Of a stretch of 64,000 bases of DNA, positions 44,977-54,013 are shown piece after piece (within the stretch, counting starts at the first letter, position 1; every line of letters begins with the position of its first letter). The stretch is from NCBI RefSeq assembly GCF_000430645.1, contig NZ_AUMK01000016.1, positions 46,719-110,718 of the forward strand, given 5' to 3'. A model generated the notes under the pieces. It saw nothing but the letters and a program-made list of their open reading frames with translations. It did no database searches and was not told the DNA's origin. The position numbers were made by a program, and so were the translations under genes. The stretch comes from Aquimarina latercula DSM 2041 (GTDB taxonomy: Bacteria; Bacteroidota; Bacteroidia; Flavobacteriales; Flavobacteriaceae).

Positions 44977-45621
44977 ATGAAAACTATTACAGATTGTGTT
45001 CACAATATACTGAGGCATCAGCCATTTTTGGAAGACGCACTATCACGAGATATTATTAATTTTAGTTCACTCGCTACCGATCTATTGCCGCAAGTAGAAA
45101 AAGAAATGAGAAAACCAGTAAAGTCAGGTTCCATTGTAATGGCTTTACGAAGATATCATCCTAAAAGAATTAAACATTCAGAAAATCTTGGAAGCTTAGG
45201 CGATATTGTGGTAAGGTCAGGAATTACAGAATATGCTTTTCTAAACTCTAATACAATTCTTACCAGTCAATCTAATCTATTAAATACTGTGAAAGATAAA
45301 TCAAAAACCTATTTCACATATTCTAGTAATTTCCAAGAAAGTAATATACTTGTTTCTTCATCCCTTAAGTCAGTGGTTGAAGATCATTTTAAGGATGAAA
45401 CATGTATATCCGTCAAAGATGATTTATCTTCTATGTCTATTGCTCTTCCTGATGATAGTTCTAGATCGATTGGATTATATTTCTATATATTTAAGCTTTT
45501 AGCATATGAAGGAATTCCAGTTTTTGAAATTATATCGACTTCTAATTACTTCACTCTTTTTTTAGAAAAAGAATATGTAAATGATGCATTTCTTTTAATG
45601 AATGAAATAAAAGAGAATTAA
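44977..45621 (+). CDS. Uncharacterised protein divergent from aspartate kinase, possible ACT-type regulator
   Basis: The 214-aa protein has an N-terminal helical part (residues 1-65: FLEDALSRDIINFSSLATDLLPQVEKEMRKPVKSGSIVMALRRYHP) that resembles a DNA-binding or lead helix domain. Two beta-alpha-beta segments follow; the last (about 155-210: SIGLYFYIFKLLAYEGIPVFEIISTSNYFTLFLEKEYVNDAF) looks like an ACT domain. There is no signal peptide. Its 5' end is 106 bases from that of the aspartate kinase gene, so a shared control region and an amino-acid-sensing role are plausible. This is inference. Confidence 0.65.
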   Translation: MKTITDCVHNILRHQPFLEDALSRDIINFSSLATDLLPQVEKEMRKPVKSGSIVMALRRYHPKRIKHSENLGSLGDIVVRSGITEYAFLNSNTILTSQSNLLNTVKDKSKTYFTYSSNFQESNILVSSSLKSVVEDHFKDETCISVKDDLSSMSIALPDDSSRSIGLYFYIFKLLAYEGIPVFEIISTSNYFTLFLEKEYVNDAFLLMNEIKEN

Positions 45622-45635
45622 AAATCTTCAATAAA

Positions 45636-45662
45636 AAAAGCCCTGATATCATCAGGGCTTTT
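45636..45662. terminator. Bidirectional terminator
   Basis: A 12-bp perfect stem AAAAGCCCTGAT / ATCAGGGCTTTT with a 3-base loop lies between the convergent 214-aa gene (plus) and the M13 peptidase gene (minus). A and T tracts on both sides allow termination from either strand. Confidence 0.9.
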
Positions 45663-45679
45663 CATTTATTTTTATTTGT

Positions 45680-47764
45680 TTACCAAATATTCACTCTCTT
45701 CTCCGGCTCTAAATACATTTTATCTCCTTGTTTAATATCGAAAGCATCATAAAATGCTTGAACATTTAACAATGGTTGAATTGCTCTAGTAGTTCCAGGA
45801 GAATGTGGATCTGTCTTAATTTGCGTTCTTAACGCATCTTCTCTAACCTTCGTTCTCCAAACAGTAGCCCAAGACATAAAAAATCGTTGTTCTGGAGTAA
45901 ATCCATCAATATCCTCAGGTCGCCCATTTTCTGCTAAATGCATCTGTAATCCATCATAAGCTCCCAATACACCTCCAAGATCTCCTATATTCTCTCCAAG
46001 AGTAAACTTACCATTGATATATACACTATCTAACACTTCGATTGCGCTATATTGTTCAGCAAGAGCATCACCTCTTTCGGTAAATTTCTTAAGATCATCT
46101 TCTGTCCACCAATTAGATAAATTTCCATCTGCATCAAAACGAGCACCAGAATCATCAAAAGCATGAGAAATTTCATGACCAATAACAGCTCCAATCCCTC
46201 CATAATTTACAGCTTCATCAGCAGTATAGTTATAAAATGGAGGTTGTAATATTGCCGCAGGAAAAACAATCTCGTTATTAAGAGGATTAAAATAAGCATT
46301 AACTGTTTGTGGAGACATTCCCCATTTAGTTTTATCTACTGGTTCTCCAATATCATCAAATTGTCTATCCTGAGCCCATTTGCTAACAGCTGCCATATTA
46401 TCAAAATAAGATTTATCCGCAGAAACTGTCATCTTAGAATAATCTTCCCACTTATCTGGATATCCAATCTTAACTGTAAATTTATCAAGTTTTTCTATTG
46501 CCTTTACCTTTGTGGTATCACTCATCCAATCCAATCGCTCAATTCTAGCCTTAAAAGCTGTGATAACATTAGCAATCATTTTTTCTGCCTTTTCTTTTGC
46601 TTCAGGCGGAAACTTTTCGTCAACATATAACTGACCTAATGCTTCTCCTACTGTTCCATTAACAGTTGCTAAAGCACGCTCATCAGCCGGTCTTTGCTCT
46701 TTCTGACCTCTTAAATATTTACTGTAAAATTCCCAGTTTGCTTTTTCTATATCAGTTGATAAAAGACCTGTAGCGCTATTAAAGGTATCCCATCTTACAA
46801 GTGTTTTGATATCTTCTATAGGTGTATTTTTAAAAAAACCATCTAAAGACTTTGTATATCTCAAATGAGCAACTATAATAGTATCGAATTTTTTAGTTAC
46901 ACCAAGATCCGAGATCATTTTATTTAAATCCAAAGTTGACAACATTTTATCCGCTTCTTCAAGCGTTCTTGGATTATTATAATTACGAGCGTCTCTACTC
47001 TCTTCTTTATTTAGTCTTGGTTCTGCAAGTTGAGTTTCCATCTTTAGGATCTTATCTGCCGCAATTTTTGCATCAGCCTCAGTATCTCCTAACATCCCAA
47101 GCATTCTTACAATATGCTTTTTATACTCTTCGCGAATTTCTTTTGATTTTGAGTCCTGATCTAAATAATAATCTCTATCTGGCAAACCAAGGCCATTTTG
47201 ACCAAGATATACTGCATTCATAGCACTATTATTAAGATCTGCCTGTACTCCCAATCCAATAAAAGGTGAAGAAACTGAAGGGTTTTTTGCCAATACTGTT
47301 TGAAGATCTTCTAGATTATTAATAGACGCAATAGCATCTAATGCTGGTTGAAGTGGTTTTACTCCTGCAGCATTTCTAGCTGTAGTATCTAATTTAGTAT
47401 CGAAAATTGCTAAAGCCTTAGCTTGATCAGTATCTGCACTATATTTTCCACTCTTTTTTGCTTTAGCCAAGATTTCTAAAACATCATTATCCGTAGATTT
47501 TCTTAATACACCAAAACCACCCCAGCTAGTTCTATCTTCCGGAATTTCTGTATTCTTCATCCAACTACCATTAACGAAGTTATAAAAATCTTCCTTTGGA
47601 CTAACGGTGGGGTCCATATTGTCCAAAACGATACCTGGAACTTTTTCAACTTCGGCCACAGCCTCGGTTTCCTTTTCTTCCTCTTTTTTGGTTTCATTCT
47701 TGCAACCGACAAATGCAATGACGAATGCAGCCAAAAAATACACTTTTCTCATTTTTGTATTCAT
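45680..47764 (-). CDS. M13 family zinc metallopeptidase lipoprotein (neprilysin/PepO-like)
   Basis: This 694-aa protein has a lipoprotein signal (lipobox FVGC, Cys about residue 21) and a Glu/Lys-rich linker. It is full length for M13. The catalytic zinc motif HEISHAFDD is near residue 533 and the downstream ENIGDLGG ligand motif near 589. The substrate-side NAYFNPLNNEIVFPAAILQPPFY and the terminal W are conserved. It is an envelope oligopeptidase, transcribed alone. Confidence 0.94.
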   Translation of the reverse strand: MNTKMRKVYFLAAFVIAFVGCKNETKKEEEKETEAVAEVEKVPGIVLDNMDPTVSPKEDFYNFVNGSWMKNTEIPEDRTSWGGFGVLRKSTDNDVLEILAKAKKSGKYSADTDQAKALAIFDTKLDTTARNAAGVKPLQPALDAIASINNLEDLQTVLAKNPSVSSPFIGLGVQADLNNSAMNAVYLGQNGLGLPDRDYYLDQDSKSKEIREEYKKHIVRMLGMLGDTEADAKIAADKILKMETQLAEPRLNKEESRDARNYNNPRTLEEADKMLSTLDLNKMISDLGVTKKFDTIIVAHLRYTKSLDGFFKNTPIEDIKTLVRWDTFNSATGLLSTDIEKANWEFYSKYLRGQKEQRPADERALATVNGTVGEALGQLYVDEKFPPEAKEKAEKMIANVITAFKARIERLDWMSDTTKVKAIEKLDKFTVKIGYPDKWEDYSKMTVSADKSYFDNMAAVSKWAQDRQFDDIGEPVDKTKWGMSPQTVNAYFNPLNNEIVFPAAILQPPFYNYTADEAVNYGGIGAVIGHEISHAFDDSGARFDADGNLSNWWTEDDLKKFTERGDALAEQYSAIEVLDSVYINGKFTLGENIGDLGGVLGAYDGLQMHLAENGRPEDIDGFTPEQRFFMSWATVWRTKVREDALRTQIKTDPHSPGTTRAIQPLLNVQAFYDAFDIKQGDKMYLEPEKRVNIW

Positions 47765-48056
47765 TTTATTAATAAATTAAGTTTAGTTCTTTGGAATAAG
47801 ACGTAAAAATTGAGGATTCGTTACTCATATCCAATCTTGCAAGTTAGACAAATTGTAAAAATACAGGAAGCTCTTTTTAAAAATTTAACTAATCAAAAAC
47901 AAAAACAAAACCATTAAACCGTTGAAAAACAATGCTTAAACCGTAAGTTATATTATCTTATTAACAAAAAATTAGCTACAAAACATCATTAATAATGATC
48001 ATTATTTTTTAGAATTAAGTCTGTAAATATTGATTTTAAAAATTAAATACAGGAAA

Positions 48057-48512
48057 TTATTTAAGTAGTCGTGTATCAAAACTAAAAGGTTCAATCTCTA
48101 TTAGCTTTACCAAATTAAAATCTGGATGTAATGGATTAATAAGAAGATTCTGCTCTCTTGGTACTATAATACTGGGAACTTTTAATCCTAAATTTATATT
48201 TTCCGATATCCAATTTAAAGCAAAATGTTGAATTCCTGTAGAAGGTGGTATTTTATTCCAATCTTTTGGTAATTCTTTAATATCTATTGTAGAAATTCTA
48301 TCATCCGGTAGTTCGATGGTGGCGATAGCCATATCATCCGGAAAATATGCAGCTGGTAAATGTGCTAGAACTTCCAAAACAGAAAGAGCCGCAGTAGTAC
48401 TTGTATATAGGACAGCAACCCCTTTTGGGTTCCATCTGCCTCCAACGGTTTTAGCTCCAATACCGGTAAGGTCTTTTATATACTTTTGTTTAGCAATTCT
48501 ATATACCAACAT
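48057..48512 (-). CDS. RES-domain toxin (Xre-RES toxin-antitoxin)
   Basis: This 151-aa RES-family protein has all three residues that name the family: Arg26 in GGRWNPKG, Glu47 in LSVLEVLAH and Ser114 in VPSIIVP. RES toxins are NAD+-degrading phosphorylases that arrest growth. The start codon shares one base with the antitoxin stop (TAATG), so the pair is translationally coupled. Confidence 0.92.
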   Translation of the reverse strand: MLVYRIAKQKYIKDLTGIGAKTVGGRWNPKGVAVLYTSTTAALSVLEVLAHLPAAYFPDDMAIATIELPDDRISTIDIKELPKDWNKIPPSTGIQHFALNWISENINLGLKVPSIIVPREQNLLINPLHPDFNLVKLIEIEPFSFDTRLLK

Positions 48513-48970
48513 TATGCAAAAATTCCATGCTCTATACGAATTAACTCTTCGTTTAATAACTGAAATCCAAAAGTGGTATCAAGAAGTTCTTTGGGTTTTT
48601 TAGTTGCTAACGCAACATTTGGATGTTCCATCCACCGTTTAAAACGATCTAAGTCTCCAAAAATATTCTCTCCCCTCGCATAAAGTTTTGCCAATTGCAA
48701 AGCTTTTGAACTTGCTTCGGTACTTAACTTTTTATTGAGCTCATAACGCTGTATCGTGCGCTCCGACAAATGCAACACATGGGCCAACTCACTCAAATCA
48801 AAATCTATCGTTTTAGCAAGATGTAATAATGCTCGCTTATCAATACCATTACGAGATAGTTCAATAAAATCATAAACATTGTGCAAAGGAATATCAATAT
48901 TTAGGTACCTCAATAACCCTTTACTTTCTAAACCATCATAATCTAACGGTGATACTGCGCTCATAACCAA
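48512..48970 (-). CDS. Xre/MbcA/ParS-type antitoxin of RES toxin
   Basis: This 152-aa protein has an N-terminal HTH-like part (FDLSELAHVLHLSERTIQRYELNKKL, about residues 52-77) and a C-terminal toxin-binding domain of the MbcA/ParS/Xre type (FGDLDRFKRWMEHPNVALATKKPKELLDTTFG). It precedes the RES toxin gene with a one-base overlap, the normal order for these systems, and probably represses its own promoter. Confidence 0.9.
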   Translation of the reverse strand: MVMSAVSPLDYDGLESKGLLRYLNIDIPLHNVYDFIELSRNGIDKRALLHLAKTIDFDLSELAHVLHLSERTIQRYELNKKLSTEASSKALQLAKLYARGENIFGDLDRFKRWMEHPNVALATKKPKELLDTTFGFQLLNEELIRIEHGIFA

Positions 48971-49021
48971 AAGAATTTTTTACATTGACAAATGTACAAA
49001 AAAAAACGACAATTGACTTGC

Positions 49022-51355
49022 TTATTGTGTAATTAAATCCAAATCCACTTTTACTGAATCCAATCTAGCTTCCATAGACCTAATTGCTACGGTAGATAAA
49101 TATCTCCCTAGCGGCAGTACTGGCCTTATAAAAAGTTCTTCTTTATTAATATCTCTTGCTAACAAATTAATGGAGGAAGGCATAATTTCTGTTTGTTTTA
49201 AACTAATTACATAATCATCTCCCAATTTTTCCATAACCTCTTTTGTATGACCATATCTAACATTTTTAAGAGTTGTTAATGGGGCTGAAAGTTGGGTGCT
49301 TGTTTTCGCTATTTTTAGTTCTTCTTCATTAGTGATAATCAACTGTTTAATTTTCACTTTCTTTCTCAACAAAGGAAAAGAATCATTTAATACTTTCTTA
49401 AGCACTTCTTCAACACCAATAGATACTCTCCCTCCAATATTATCATAATATCCTGCATCTGCATATTGATCAGAAATGAATATATCCTTTTGTGTCCTAT
49501 TCCTAACTTCTCCAACAGGAGTAATAAATGGAAAGCTTGCATTAATCCTCATCGCAGTCGAAAGTGCAATGGAATTATTAGGGTAACTAGACTGTATAGT
49601 ACTTAAAAAATCATTCATTCCCGTGAATTCTTTTACTTGAGAGTATTCTACTGGGCTAATAATATTATAATTTCCTGTTTGCGTATGTGTAGTATTGACA
49701 AACAATAAAGGTGGTATTTTTTGAGAAATCAAATCCATGGTATCACCGGTAAAAATATTATCGTAAAAAGATAGAAACTCTTTATCTATAATACTCCTAC
49801 CTTTTGAATCCAAAAAGTATTTTTCATGAGCTTGATTCCAATGTTCTTCTAATAATTGCCCTCTATTTTTAAATTTAAATAAACTAGTGACTTCCTTAAA
49901 TAAATCGCGTCCTAATAAAGACAACAATGCTACCGATAAATAATTTTCCTTGTAAATACCACTAGCTTTATACTTTACAATAGGTTTATGAGCATTCTCA
50001 TCAATTTTAAAGCTTGATTTTTTTCCTTCTAAACTGGTATTTCTAGCTTCTGCAAAAAACATGGAATTACCAACACCACCGCCAGAGGCTCCTGTTAATG
50101 AAAGTAAATGTTTTTCAAAATAATCCCCTTTTGTGTTTTCATATAAATAACTATGTACTAAAAAAGCCCAAAGTCCCGCTCTCGACCCTCCTCCTTCAGC
50201 AGAAACCATAATAATTGGAAAAGTAGTTTCACTATCATTAATGATGTTCTCCCTACTCTTTAACCAATAATATATATAAATATCTAATGAAGGTCTATCA
50301 ACATTTGTTTCCATCAAATTAAGTTGATAATGATCCGAAGTGTCTGAAAAAAACTTGGCAGAGAAAATACAAAAGACCGTTACAATTGATAATAAAGGAA
50401 GGCGTATTTTTTTCCCGATCAAAATCAATATAAAACAAATCATGAAAAGACTTAAAAGCGAAAGAATTAAAACGGATAATGGATTTATTCCGGTTACCAG
50501 ACTAGGATAAAAATTAAATAATAGAAATGTCATTAACATAATGAACCCAGACATTAGAATAAAAGTATAAAAGAACTTTTTAGGAAAATGCTTTAAGAAC
50601 TTATAACTATTAAATGACAAAGTAAAAAACAACAGTACCAATGCACTATTAGAAAGAAAAAGATTCCCTAAATCTTTCTCTGTCTGAGTATTTAGTGTTC
50701 CCAATGATATAATTAAAATCATTAATCCAATAGAAACTATAAAAATAAAAACTTTAGTTTTAGCACTTCGATTTAGAAAATCCTTTAGCACCTTGTATAG
50801 TTTAGGTTCAGACAATAACAATAGCAAAAAAACAATCAAGACTAATGTATTTGTAGGATTTAAAAATTCCGTATATGTGTTTTCTAAACCAAATAACTCC
50901 ATTGCATTAAGAATACTCAATGCAGATATGGCTAATAATAAAATTGCTAAAATTCTTGGTAATGTTTTTCTCATATGAATTCTAGTCATGTAAGCATAAC
51001 TAGCAGATTCACTTCTATCCTGAAATTTATAATGTTGATTAGGAATAAACCCTATGAGATTAGTAAGAGTAATGTCTTTATAATTGTGAAAATAAAAATA
51101 CTTAGGAGCGTTCCAAATTAAAAATGCAGCAATAATAAGTAGCGTAAAATATAATGGAACTTCTAGTAAAAAAGCATCTGCTTGATTTAGAATTAATAAT
51201 AAATCTACTGTCTGCGGAAAGTGCCATAAAGCTAAATAAACAGACCCAATAAAAAAAAGACTGATTATATTATTAGAAAGTTCTCTTAGTAGGTTTTTAA
51301 ACCAAATATTAAAGCCTTGGGAAAATAATAATAGTTTGATCATCATTATAATCAA
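49022..51355 (-). CDS. Membrane protein with patatin-like phospholipase domain
   Basis: The 777-aa protein has about eight or nine transmembrane segments in the first 340 residues. A patatin-like domain follows: an oxyanion motif EGGGSRAG near residue 388, the nucleophile motif GASGG (Ser about 424) and the second catalytic acid in DAGYYDN near 631, where patatins usually have DGG/DGA. The dyad therefore seems intact. Hydrolysis of a lipid acyl ester at the membrane face is the likely activity. Fusion to a multi-pass domain is unusual for classical patatins. It stands alone just upstream of the toxin-antitoxin pair on the same strand. Confidence 0.8.
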   Translation of the reverse strand: MIIMMIKLLLFSQGFNIWFKNLLRELSNNIISLFFIGSVYLALWHFPQTVDLLLILNQADAFLLEVPLYFTLLIIAAFLIWNAPKYFYFHNYKDITLTNLIGFIPNQHYKFQDRSESASYAYMTRIHMRKTLPRILAILLLAISALSILNAMELFGLENTYTEFLNPTNTLVLIVFLLLLLSEPKLYKVLKDFLNRSAKTKVFIFIVSIGLMILIISLGTLNTQTEKDLGNLFLSNSALVLLFFTLSFNSYKFLKHFPKKFFYTFILMSGFIMLMTFLLFNFYPSLVTGINPLSVLILSLLSLFMICFILILIGKKIRLPLLSIVTVFCIFSAKFFSDTSDHYQLNLMETNVDRPSLDIYIYYWLKSRENIINDSETTFPIIMVSAEGGGSRAGLWAFLVHSYLYENTKGDYFEKHLLSLTGASGGGVGNSMFFAEARNTSLEGKKSSFKIDENAHKPIVKYKASGIYKENYLSVALLSLLGRDLFKEVTSLFKFKNRGQLLEEHWNQAHEKYFLDSKGRSIIDKEFLSFYDNIFTGDTMDLISQKIPPLLFVNTTHTQTGNYNIISPVEYSQVKEFTGMNDFLSTIQSSYPNNSIALSTAMRINASFPFITPVGEVRNRTQKDIFISDQYADAGYYDNIGGRVSIGVEEVLKKVLNDSFPLLRKKVKIKQLIITNEEELKIAKTSTQLSAPLTTLKNVRYGHTKEVMEKLGDDYVISLKQTEIMPSSINLLARDINKEELFIRPVLPLGRYLSTVAIRSMEARLDSVKVDLDLITQ

Positions 51356-51704
51356 ATTTAAAATTAAATATCCTTAAATCATATACCAATATTTAAAAAT
51401 AAACTTAAAAAAAACGGGGTCTATCATTTTACAGCGAAAATCACTAAAAGCAATAAATTGGAAATCAATTTGTTAATAAACCTTTAAAATTTAACATTTG
51501 TCTAAACACCAGTGTTTATGGGTTAAATGAGAATTTTTGCAAAATCTATGGTAATAAAATCAATATTTAAATGCGAAAAATTACGGTTTTAACATAAAAA
51601 GTTGTATCTTGTCGTTGATTATGTGTTTTACAACGATTAAAACACTTAATTAGTAAGAAAAAACTTACTTTTTTAATTGCAGTTTAACCCAAAAACTGAA
51701 CCTT
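51356..51704. other. 349-bp divergent intergenic region with inverted repeats
   Basis: This separates the patatin-like gene (minus) from the small exported-protein gene (plus). It contains a dyad TAAACAC-CA-GTGTTTA (51503-51518) and a second 8-bp inverted repeat at 51623-51645. The two share a GTGTTT half site. No open frame is convincing. Confidence 0.45.
51623..51645 (+). promoter_or_regulatory. Hairpin/operator candidate in 5' leader
   Basis: A perfect 8-bp inverted repeat GTGTTTTA / TAAAACAC with a 7-base loop lies 60 bases upstream of the small exported-protein gene start. It could be an operator or an RNA hairpin in the leader. There is no T run after it, so it is not a terminator. Confidence 0.35.
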
Positions 51705-52238
51705 ATGAAAAAATTATTACCCCTATTAACATTACTTTTCGCAAGTGTTGCATTTGCGAATGTAAAAATTGACATTTCTTATAAATTAATGTCAGTGACT
51801 GAGAACACCATAATTAATGGTTTAGACGAGAATACCGAAGAAGGTGTTATTTTTATAACAGAAAGTTTACATATCGAAAACGGTGCAAGAATTAAAATCA
51901 GAAATGCGTGCTTAATTATATTAGGAGATATTTCTGGAAGCGGAATTCTTGACGTAGACGAATCAGCAACAGTTACTTTAGAAGGAGAGAAAAAAGGACG
52001 AGTTACCTTTATCGATAGATTTCTAGCAGATTCAACTTGTCAACAGAGTACTGGTTTAGAAACATTTAAAGACATTAAAGAAGTTCCCCAAGGTCTTAAC
52101 TATAGTCTTTATACACTAACAGGTAGATTATTAGATCACGGTATAATTGATGATTACATTCATAATTATAGAGATCCAAAAACATACTTCATCAAAATTG
52201 AAGGTTACAAACTAAAAAAAATCGTTTTTAAAGGTTAA
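51705..52238 (+). CDS. Small exported protein with degenerate T9SS-type C-terminal tail
   Basis: This 177-aa protein has a clear signal peptide (residues 1-18, cleavage near FANVK). The middle (40-100) has short beta strands (HIENGARIKIRNACLIILGDISGSGILDVDES) that look like a single turn of parallel beta-helix. The C-terminus (about 130-177: NYSLYTLTGRLLDHGII, then TYFIKIEGYKLKKIVFKG) resembles the second half of a T9SS type A sorting domain. It may be a small T9SS cargo or a remnant of a larger one. It is followed by a strong terminator. Confidence 0.7.
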   Translation: MKKLLPLLTLLFASVAFANVKIDISYKLMSVTENTIINGLDENTEEGVIFITESLHIENGARIKIRNACLIILGDISGSGILDVDESATVTLEGEKKGRVTFIDRFLADSTCQQSTGLETFKDIKEVPQGLNYSLYTLTGRLLDHGIIDDYIHNYRDPKTYFIKIEGYKLKKIVFKG

Positions 52239-52267
52239 ATCAATCATAAAAAGTAAGGTTTTATGAT

Positions 52268-52297
52268 AGCACGGTATTTATTGCCGTGCTTTTTTTA
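52268..52297 (+). terminator. Intrinsic terminator
   Basis: GC-rich stem AGCACGG (52268-52274) / CCGTGCT (52284-52290) with a 9-base loop is followed by an unbroken T run to 52297, 30 bases after the small exported-protein stop. Confidence 0.9.
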
Positions 52298-52334
52298 TGC
52301 GTTATAAAATTTAGGTTACCTCCAAACAAAGCAA

Positions 52335-52342
52335 TATTTTTG
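52335..52342 (+). promoter_or_regulatory. Candidate Bacteroidota -7 element for the molybdenum cofactor operon
   Basis: TATTTTTG matches the TAnnTTTG consensus and lies 18 bases upstream of moeA. A convincing TTG -33 box is missing (TTA at 52311), so this is tentative. Confidence 0.35.
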
Positions 52343-52360
52343 ATATAAAATAATTTTAAA

Positions 52361-53539
52361 ATGATTTCTGTATCAAAAGCATTGTCCATAATCTCTGAAG
52401 TACTTTATACTCCTAAAACAAAAACCGTTTTATTAAAAGATACTAATGGATTAAGGCTTAGCAAAAATATTCCTACTCCCATAGATATGCCACCATTCCG
52501 TCAATCAGCGATGGATGGATACGCCTTGTTACTTCATGATAAAAACACCTATCAAATTATTGGTGAAGTAAAAGCAGGTGATGCAGATGATTATTCATTA
52601 TTGCCAGGACAAGGAGTTCGCATTTTTACAGGTGCAAGAGTTCCTGATAATGCAAATACTATAGTAATACAAGAAAAGGTAATAAGATCAGAAAACACTA
52701 TTACCATAAATGAAGAAATACACCAAAACCAAAATATTAGAGCCACTGGAGAACAGATAAAAAAAGGAGATATTGCATTAGAAAAAGGAACAAAAATATC
52801 TCCTGCTGGTATTGGATTTTTAGCAGGATTAGGGATTACTGATTTGGAAGTTTTTATTCCCCCAAGCGTAGCGATAATAACAACTGGAAATGAATTAATA
52901 GCGCCTGGACAAAAATTACAACAAGGAAAAATCTATGAAAGTAATTCTGTTCAACTACAAGCTGTTCTAGAGCAATTTCAAATAAAAGAAATTAATAAAT
53001 ATATTGTTCAGGATGAATATGAAAGTACAAAAGAAACAATCAGGCAAGCTATTGAAAACAATGATTTAGTATTAATCAGTGGAGGAATTTCTGTAGGTGA
53101 TTATGATTTTGTAAAAGAAGCTTTATCCGAACTTGGCACCGAAGAATTATTTTATAAAATCAAACAAAAACCTGGTAAACCATTGTTTTTTGGAAAAAAT
53201 AAGGAAACATTCATTTTTGCTTTACCCGGTAATCCTGCATCCTCTCTTACTTGCTTTTATATTTATGTAATTCCTATTATTCAAAAAATAATGGGTGATT
53301 CCTCTTCTGACGGTCTTACAAGGACTATGAAATCTTTAACAAAAGATTTTATCAAAAAAGGAGATCGGGCACAGTTTTTAAAAGCTAAAGTTTCTAATGA
53401 AACTGTAGAAATTCTAGATGGTCAAAGTTCTGCCATGTTATATTCCTATGCTGTAGCAAATGCTTTAGTTTTTATTCCAGAAAATATTAGTAAAGTTGAT
53501 AAAGATTCTTTGGTAGAAACTATTTTGTTACCTGATTAA
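52361..53539 (+). CDS. moeA: Molybdopterin molybdotransferase
   Basis: This 392-aa protein is full length for MoeA. It shows PIDMPPFRQSAMDGYAL near the N-terminus, VRIFTGARVPDNANTIVIQE, TGNELIAPGQKLQQGKIYESNS, the GGISVGDYDFV motif and FALPGNPASSL. MoeA inserts molybdate into adenylylated molybdopterin, the last step of cofactor synthesis. It is the first gene of the seven-gene operon and has a small gap (about 140 bases) before the ModE-like gene. Confidence 0.95.
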   Translation: MISVSKALSIISEVLYTPKTKTVLLKDTNGLRLSKNIPTPIDMPPFRQSAMDGYALLLHDKNTYQIIGEVKAGDADDYSLLPGQGVRIFTGARVPDNANTIVIQEKVIRSENTITINEEIHQNQNIRATGEQIKKGDIALEKGTKISPAGIGFLAGLGITDLEVFIPPSVAIITTGNELIAPGQKLQQGKIYESNSVQLQAVLEQFQIKEINKYIVQDEYESTKETIRQAIENNDLVLISGGISVGDYDFVKEALSELGTEELFYKIKQKPGKPLFFGKNKETFIFALPGNPASSLTCFYIYVIPIIQKIMGDSSSDGLTRTMKSLTKDFIKKGDRAQFLKAKVSNETVEILDGQSSAMLYSYAVANALVFIPENISKVDKDSLVETILLPD

Positions 53540-53680
53540 TTTTATGTTTTCAAAAAAGAACACAACTATAATTTCAATTTACCTTATCAAACTCTTTCTA
53601 TTTTGAATAAATCATAAAAATTTCTGAAAGAGTGTATTCTTTATTTTTTTCGTTATATCTTGCAGGAAACAACGGCTAGC

Positions 53681-54013
53681 ATGTACCACATAAAAAGCAG
53701 GATATGGATCGAAGGTGAGAAGGGTGTTTTTCTTGGAGAAGGAAGAATTAAAATTCTAAAAGCCATAAAAACTGAAGGTTCTCTCTCTAAAGCTGCAAAA
53801 TCTCTTGGGATGTCGTATAAGAAAGCTTGGAATTTAGTTGATTCCATTAATAAAAATGCTTCTACTCCTGTTGTGATTACAAATACAGGGGGAAGCGGTG
53901 GTGGTGGTACAGAAATAACTGAATACGGCCTAAAAATGATTAATGCATTCGAAAACATAAATAAAAATTGCTGGGATTTCTTAGATCAACAACTAAAAGA
54001 GCTACAATTATGA
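53681..54013 (+). CDS. ModE-like winged-helix regulator (N-terminal domain only)
   Basis: This is a 110-aa protein from ATG 53681, preceded by AGGAAA about 11 bases upstream; a TTG 21 bases earlier would put that site inside the gene. It matches the ModE N-terminal LysR-like wHTH: FLGEGRIKILKAIKTEGSLSKAAKSLGMSYKKAWNLVDSIN, then the Gly-rich NTGGSGGGGTEITEYG wing. The molybdate-binding (TOBE/MOP) domains of full ModE are absent. It probably regulates molybdenum genes. It overlaps mobA by 4 bases (ATGA). Confidence 0.85.
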   Translation: MYHIKSRIWIEGEKGVFLGEGRIKILKAIKTEGSLSKAAKSLGMSYKKAWNLVDSINKNASTPVVITNTGGSGGGGTEITEYGLKMINAFENINKNCWDFLDQQLKELQL

